From Actinomortierella ambigua (taxonomy: Eukaryota; Mortierellomycota; Mortierellomycetes; Mortierellales; Mortierellaceae), in assembly GCA_016098155.1 (NCBI GenBank), contig JAAAJB010000020.1, positions 61,903 to 125,902 on the forward strand: a DNA stretch of 64,000 nt, given 5' to 3'. Position numbers and translations under genes: made by a program. The notes under the pieces are model-generated. The model searched no databases, was not told the origin of the DNA, and saw only the letters and a program-made list of their open reading frames with translations. The first letter of the stretch is position 1. Every line of letters starts with the position of its first letter. Positions 58,191 through 64,000 of this stretch are shown here, one piece after another.

Positions 58191-60074
58191 TTACGTAGTT
58201 GTAGCAGGCACAAACGGCTTGACTCGCAACTTCATGCCCGGGACTGGGCGCCAAGTGACACGGGCCGACTTTTTGAACGTGAACCCAGGCGAGGGCTGGA
58301 ACTCTAGTCCGACCAACAAATGGTACAACAGCACTTTTGACTCGATCAATGCAAACTTGGATCCAATACAGTTGCGGGGTCCACTCAAAAATGGTTGATA
58401 TGCCCAGCTCATTTCTGGTGTCACCATGGTTGTATGGGCCGCCTTGGCCGCCTCTGCATCCATCCATCGCTCCGGCTTAAAGTCGCCTGCATCGGGTCCC
58501 CACACGGTCTTGAGCCTGTGCAACGCCGCCGGTGACATAAACACCTGGGTTCCCTTTGGGATAAAGTAGCCCATCAAGTTGTCGTCCTTGGTGGATACCC
58601 GGCTCGTCGTCGGCACTGGAGGGATAAACCGAAGAACCTCCTTCACAAACGCAGTCAGCAGCGGCAAGGACGACAGACTATCGTAGTTCACACGCGGCGA
58701 ATCGTACGTCTCTGCCTGGAGGGGTCCAAGGTGATCCAGCAACTCTTGCCGCACACGGGCCTGGATTTCCGGGTTCACAGACAGCAGATGCAGTGACCAG
58801 GTCACCAAGACAGACGTTGTCTCGTGGCCTGCTGCCAAGAAGGTCATGATTTGATCTAAACGATGAGTGAGAGGGGAGAGGGAGGAATGAGAAGTCAATC
58901 GTTGTCACTTTTTTTCATTGAGTTGAGTGTGTGCCTTTTTTTTTTCGTAGTTTACCTTTCAGCTCTTGATCCGTCAGTTTACCGCCTTCAAGCGATCCAA
59001 CCATTTCGTTTCCACGGATGAGGATACTCATCAGATCCTTGTGGCTCGGATCCGACTCGTCAGCCTCGATGCCGCTCTCGATCTCCTTCTCGATACGGCG
59101 ACGTTTGTCTTCGATAAGCTCCGTCGAGACCTTGTTGATGACCCGGATGGCATGCTTGCGGATTCGGTTACGGCGGATTGGGATGTGGTTGTAGAATGAG
59201 ATGAACGAGCTAAGAATCTGCGTAATCATGCTGGAAGAATTGAAAAGTGCTTTGTACGCACGGCTGAGCTCGTTGTCCGGGTTGGTAAGCGAGTCAAACG
59301 AATACCCAAAACCCGCAAGCCCAATGATATCCTATTTTGGTTGGTTATCCACATGGGGAAGGAAAAAAAAAGTCAATGCATGAGTGTAACTCGGTCGACC
59401 AAAGCGCGCACAGAGCAGCCTCTTCTTCCTCTTCTTCTTCCTTCTCCCCCCTCTCCTACCAGTGTCACACGACTCATGTCCTCGTCCACGATAAACTCGA
59501 GACCGTCGGCTCCGGCCTCTTGGACGCGCTCACACCACATCTTGGCCAATTTAGCGGCTGGGCCCGCCATGAGCGGCACCATCTCCTTGACGTGGCGGTG
59601 ACCAAAGGCCGGGTTGAGCATCTTGCGCTGCTTGCGGTGGACATCTCCCTCGGCGAGCAAGATGCCTTTCCCCAACACAGGGCCCAGGAAGCGAGCGACG
59701 CGCTCGTCCTTGACATAATCATAGCTGTGCGACAAAAAGACGTGCTGCACCGCAGCCGCATCGGCCAAGAGAACACGTTCCCGGTTCAGAAACCCCTTGT
59801 ACCGGACAAGACCGCCATATTGTTCAATCCATCGAAGGTGTGGTGCGCCAGCCTCCTCCTTCAGGATCTCTATCATGTGTCCCATGAGGGGCATGAACCG
59901 CTTCGGGTCAGGTGGTCCTGGCGCATGGCGAAGTGGAGATAGAAAATTGGGGTAAATGTATGTCTTGTAAAGTATCCAGGTGGTCAGCAACGCCACCAAC
60001 GAGCCGAGCGTCGACGAGGGCGACAATGGCGATGCACTGTGCATGGAAGAAAGGAGAGTTGAGATGATGGCCAT
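58191..60074 (-). CDS. Cytochrome P450 monooxygenase (microsomal type)
   Basis: Haem-thiolate monooxygenase, anchored in the ER by an N-terminal helix (LGSLVALLTTWILYKTYIY). Minus-strand exons are 60074-59460, 59331-58956 and 58855-58191; donors GTAGGA and GTAAAC and acceptors AATAG and TTTAG give 551 aa. Seen: the proline hinge HAPGPPDPK; I-helix AAGHETTS (residues 339-345); K-helix E-x-x-R (Glu403, Arg406 in KEVLRF); FKPERW (456-461); and haem loop FLSGPRNCIG with ligand Cys493. All essential motifs are intact. The start at 60074 is preferred over more distal Met codons because it begins just before the anchor. No partner genes suggest a biosynthetic cluster, and the substrate cannot be told. 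The CYP family number is not assigned here. Confidence 0.94.
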
Positions 60075-62077
60075 GGCGAATGAATGGCTGCAATTCAGAA
60101 AGTAGTGGAATGCGAGCTGAAGTGAAAGGTGACAACAGTTTTTTAAGATAAAGAGGAAAAAAGCATGGAGAAAGGGTCTTTGCTTGAAACACAGGAAAAA
60201 CTTGTTGACGAGAGGGATGACAGCGACACACGATCGGTAGGCTGTCAGCAAGAATAATAAGGGGCAAAAAGTGAACTCGGACTTTTCTCAGCCGAGGATG
60301 GTGTGGTGATGTGGGTATTTGTATGTGTGTGGGGCAAGAGAGTAGGCGAGCTCAAGTTTTGAGGGCACCACAGCAATCTCCGAGACAATAGAGAGGGAGG
60401 AGTGTGCATTGTACACGCGGTGTGTGCGCCTCATTGCGTTGCGTGTGAGCCTGCAGCGTCGATCGATCACGCAGACCATCCTGTCTCTGGTGGCATACCA
60501 TCCCAGTCCATGGACCCATCCCTTTTTTCTCTCTTGATGTGGGTTGTTGGTGCTGTTTCGGAAATCCGAAGGCCCATGCGAGGGTGATCGGCCGGTGTGT
60601 CTGGTTTGTATTTGCCAACCACGACGTCTGAAGCATTCAAGTCCCCCCCCCCCACTTCTTACTCTTATTCTGAACATATAACTTTCTCTCGGATAAAGCT
60701 GCCAATATCAGGTGGAGGTGGGCCCAGTCTCTTCGCTTGACGCTCACCGGTCTCAGATTGTATAGTGGCCCCCTAGGAAGGAGGAGCTATTGGTCAAAAC
60801 CACTACCCCACCCTCTTGCAGTAGATAAAGATCCGCCGATCCTTACGAAACCCACCAGCTTTTGTCAAGTGCAACAGATCGATGCCACTGATAAAGCACT
60901 TTGCGATCGAGCTGCGCGGTTTGCTGCACTTTTAGCACTACTGGAAGACATGGTACGCGCGTACTACTCGCACCGTGACACCAGAGATGCTTTTGCTCTA
61001 TTCACACGATCTTCATGAAAATTCAATGCGTTCTTCTGTCCACAGTACACAGGGAACTCTGAGTAATGTCGTCATGAACAAACTGAAATCCATATTGCCA
61101 CAAATGTATCGATTCATGATTTAACCGAAAATACGCGTGGTTACAATGGATTGGAGGCCGATGATTAGGAATATCTGGTGCTAAAGGATGGGCACAATGA
61201 GCGATTGCTGGATAGTGTTGATATGGAGAGTATGGAGGGGCCCTTGACCCTGCATACGGACCAAGATTGTACTCTACTACAGCGTCAACATTCGGTACTG
61301 TGACAGTGAGTAGTGAGAAGAGTATGCGACATTGTCAGCGATGAGCATGGGAATTTCAATGTTGTGAAACTTCATGTTGAACGCTGAGTGAGAGGAAAGA
61401 ATAGGTAAGCCCTTTTTGACAACAGGTCTTTAGATGAGAGAGTGGCAAAGGCGTCGATGATACTATCGCGGAGTCCCCTCGTTCGCACAAGCTTCGATAC
61501 GAGGGATGTCAAGGCAAAGCAGGCCATGTATCTGTGTGTAATACCAACCCCCTCTGGCGCCATCCATGGCTCCAAGCTCTGACCCAAGATAAAATTAACA
61601 CGCGTTCCTAAAAATTCGATGATCGTTCACTTCTTGGGTACGAAGTAGTTGACGCACAAACGCGTCTCGGTCATAGACGGGGCAGCAACCAACCGTCTTC
61701 TCATCATTATGAAGTAGTTCAGCGTTTCATTGAGAGGAAGAGAAAGCATACAACCCTCGGACGAGAGAGATTTCAAGACCACCACTGCGCGTCATCTCAA
61801 AAAAAAAAAAAAAAAAGTGGTTATACCTTTGACCGACAAGGTGACCGTTCGTCGTGCGGAGTTCGTTCTACCATCAACAAGAGCAGACTGCTCATGATTG
61901 GCAACGTGTTAGAGATCAGGAGAGAGGCACGTCGAGATCGCTGTAAGGCACGCATCGCAGGTGCCCCCCCCCCTTTACTCGCCTAAATTTCTGGATAAAG
62001 GTGATCTTTTCTCCTTTTATTGACTAGAGTTCTACAACCCATGAAGGCTCCACAGTCTCATCCAGTTTACACTACGT
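60075..62077. other. Intergenic region between P450 and F-box/LRR gene
   Basis: No intact gene. The left part is the P450 promoter. Between 60.7 and 61.6 kb there are coding-like but interrupted frames on both strands (one listed as a possible pseudogene). Homopolymers lie at 60641-60650 (C), 61799-61817 (A) and 61963-61972 (C). Confidence 0.5.
61073..61290 (+). pseudogene. Possible decayed coding segment, family unknown
   Basis: One frame reads HEQTEIHIATNVSIHDLTEN onward to GLEADD, hits TAG, then resumes EYLVLKDGHNERLLDSVDME and ends at TGA near 61290. Composition looks protein-like rather than random, but I recognise no family and see no start or splice sites. It may be a relic of a transposon or duplicated gene. 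Confidence 0.2.
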
Positions 62078-64000
62078 TTATTCGTCATTCCAGACGCAAC
62101 GAATGGGATATCCGAAGACACAGAGACATTTATTACGGCGAGTGTTCACATCAATTACTTCACAGAGCCCGATGTCTTCACGCTCTTTCGAGCTTAGAAA
62201 GTTCATGGGGAAGTGAGCTTCCTCGAGGACAGGATGGTCGCGCGTTGCTTCCACCACTTGGAGAGCCGTGCAAGAATCAAACTTGTGAAGACTGATATCC
62301 CGCACACATGGAAGGACACGATGGAGAAGATAGACGAAATCGGTGGGGGTAATGTCCCAGGCACCAAAGATCTCAAGTTTGGAGACTCCTACGAAATAAT
62401 CGCCGGAAGGGTCATCTAGCACAGATGCTACCTCAAGCAACTGCTTGCATGTGCTGTCGATGGAGAGCTGAAATAGCTCGGGGCATGTCCGAAGGATCCT
62501 GAGGCTGAACCATCCCTCAATGGCACATCGAACCTCCAATTTCCAAAGTTGAGGAAGGTGCCAATCCCACGTCCAACGCTCCATCCGCAGCGACCTCTCT
62601 GTTGTCGGATTCTCTGGTACCTGCTCCAATACAAGTTCTTTGAGATTAACCATATTGGCCAGCCCAGTAGGGTCAAACGCATTGACACATGCCCCTTTCA
62701 GACAAAGGTGGACCAGGCGAACATGCGAGGGCAGTGACCATAGCTGTACAGGAGAGCCAGCGGGGATGGCATCATCCACCTCCAGCATCAACGTCTTGAG
62801 TTTTGAGCAAATCAGGAGCAGGTGAGGATCAAACAGCTCGAGGTCAGGCGCCGTCCAATCGAGTCTTGTCAAACTGGGCATCTCCGACAACTCGCTGTTC
62901 TCTAGTCCTAGGAGAGATGAGCCTTCATCGTCAAAGCTGTCGCCATGGTCCAGAGGAGATCCCACCTGGTGTGACAATCGCACGACGACCGTACAGAGCG
63001 TCTTTGAGAACCCAAGATCGCGTCCCGGAGAGTCTTAAGGGCATAACTTTGATTCATATTCTTCTCTAGCACGAGGGTCTTCAAAGGTACTGCAGGTGGC
63101 ATCCGCTTGCCAGCCGCGCGGTCGCGTGCCTCCTGAGCGGCCCACGCAAGCAGATTCGTATCGTGGATCAGGAGGTCGCATTCAATTTTGAGGTAGGTGA
63201 GCTCACGGCTGCATTGGAGGATACGCGACGGGGGCAGATCGGTATAATACCTTGCAATTTGAAGCCATGGAGGTGTATAAATCGATTCAATGTGGAGCTC
63301 CTCTAGCTGGGTTAGATATCGGTCCAGAGGTCGAGGCGACTCGACGAGGCCCTGTAGCGCTCTTGGGACTGGAAGCAACGAGTTCAGCTCGATGACGAGT
63401 GGAGATATTGTGCCGGATGACCAAAAGCCTGCGATTCGACAGTCATACAGCGAGTTTCCACCAAGTTGGATAGCTTTCACCAGGCGGATGACGGCAGGAT
63501 ACATGTCCATGGCTGTTCTGATTTGCTCCCCAAAAATGAAGATCCTCTCCAGGCGTGAGAGCTCGGATGCCCTGCCAATAAAATCCTCGATGAATGTGAA
63601 GTCGATCTTTAACTCCTTCATTTTGCCTAGCTGGTGGCCGCAGGTGGCCATGGTCAAGACGTTCACCATAAACAGGTCGAGCCTTCCGATGGATGGAGTA
63701 GGCATGAAGGCCAGGTGCGTGTTGCCACTGTAGACATCCCTGGCCTCATCGAAGCAGCGACGTAACGCACGCTCCCATCGCACGATTTGGACGAAGGACA
63801 GATAATCAGCCATGGGGGGACTATTGGATGGTTTGACATTAAAGATCTTTCGCAGGAAGTTTGTCCATTGATCAGTGGCAGGCGAGAAGGCTAGAACCAT
63901 CTTGGTAAAGCCGCTTCTGGCTCTGTTGGTGGTCTCTCGCAGATGGTAGCCAGGGTCTCGGTACAGCCTCTGGCAGGTGTAACGGAAGACTTGCTTGTTG
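62078..64000 (-). CDS. F-box/LRR-type protein, 5' partial, with one frameshift
   Basis: Likely ubiquitin-ligase substrate-recognition protein of the large F-box/LRR family of early-diverging fungi. The N-terminus, including any F-box, lies beyond the window; reading in, NKQVFRYTCQRLYRDPGYHL is typical of the segment after an F-box. Leucine-rich, irregular repeats run throughout (LGKMKELKIDF, YLTQLEELHIESIYTP, MPSLTRLDWTAPDLELFDP, LICSKLKTLMLEVDD, LPQLWKLEVRC). The frame breaks at a GGG run on the coding strand (63011-63013): upstream reads LKTLRDAILG and then leaves the family pattern; adding one base at that run restores GFSKTLCTVVVRLSHQVGSP in the frame that stays open to the stop at 62078. 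Over 300 residues on each side are intact, so this is either a recent inactivating deletion or a one-base sequence error. Confidence 0.8.

Noticed and set aside
60075..60251. Longer N-terminus for the P450 (start at 60251)
   Set aside because: It would place about 59 non-conserved residues before the membrane anchor; the Met at 60074 gives the usual P450 layout.

Overview
The window is nuclear DNA from a filamentous fungus. The genes carry many short introns with GTAAGT/GTATGT-type donors and pyrimidine-AG acceptors. Their proteins include an Nhx1-type exchanger, a Ran1/Ksp1-type kinase and a Csx2-like BAR-PH-ArfGAP. Long homopolymeric amino-acid tracts (Gln, Ala, Ser, Thr, Asp), an F-box/LRR-type gene and relics of an expanded PIN/XPG-like gene family point to Mucoromycota, most likely Mortierellomycotina. 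The phylum call is inference from family resemblance; no search was run.

Layout, left to right. (1) 1-2737 (+): 3' part of an endosomal Na+/H+ exchanger. (2) 3148-4446 (-): p24/TMED10-Erv25-like cargo receptor. (3) 4.5-10.4 kb: gene-poor stretch with decayed sequence (transposase-like fragment, two degenerate PIN/XPG-like copies) and one intact unknown zinc-finger gene (8129-9676, -). (4) 10430-15688 (-): 1597-aa Ser/Thr kinase with a huge disordered tail. (5) 16260-17089 (-): G-protein beta gene that stops after about half its propeller. (6) 17.1-22.0 kb: about 5 kb of low-complexity, gene-free DNA. (7) 22043-24063 (+): ribosomal protein eS1. (8) 24.1-26.3 kb: no certain gene, but splice-flanked minus-strand segments. 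(9) 26328-27898 (+): monoacylglycerol-lipase-like hydrolase. (10) 28203-34990 (-): 2081-aa BAR-PH-ArfGAP protein. (11) 36908-39139 (+): UFD1 domain, zinc fingers and an AZUL-like motif in one protein. (12) 43448-47581 (+): large coiled-coil/low-complexity protein. (13) 48139-49568 (-): TMEM19/DUF92 membrane protein. (14) 50237-52789 (-): Myb/SANT plus winged-helix-like nuclear protein. (15) 56003-57684 (+): RS-rich SCI1-like nuclear protein. (16) 58191-60074 (-): cytochrome P450. (17) 62078-64000 (-): F-box/LRR-type gene, open at the window edge, with one frameshift.

There is no biosynthetic cluster or operon. Several genes share membrane-traffic and endosome themes (NHE, p24, ArfGAP) or signalling (kinase, G beta), but nothing in the sequence links them mechanistically. 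Intergenic DNA is strikingly strand-asymmetric: long pyrimidine-rich runs lie on the coding strand upstream of most start codons. The items most worth follow-up are the truncated G beta gene beside a homopolymer palindrome, the UFD1-zinc finger-AZUL architecture, the possible GC-AG intron that splits the eS1 start, the F-box frameshift, the in-frame 120-bp tandem duplication before the RS-protein gene, and the decayed PIN/XPG copies.
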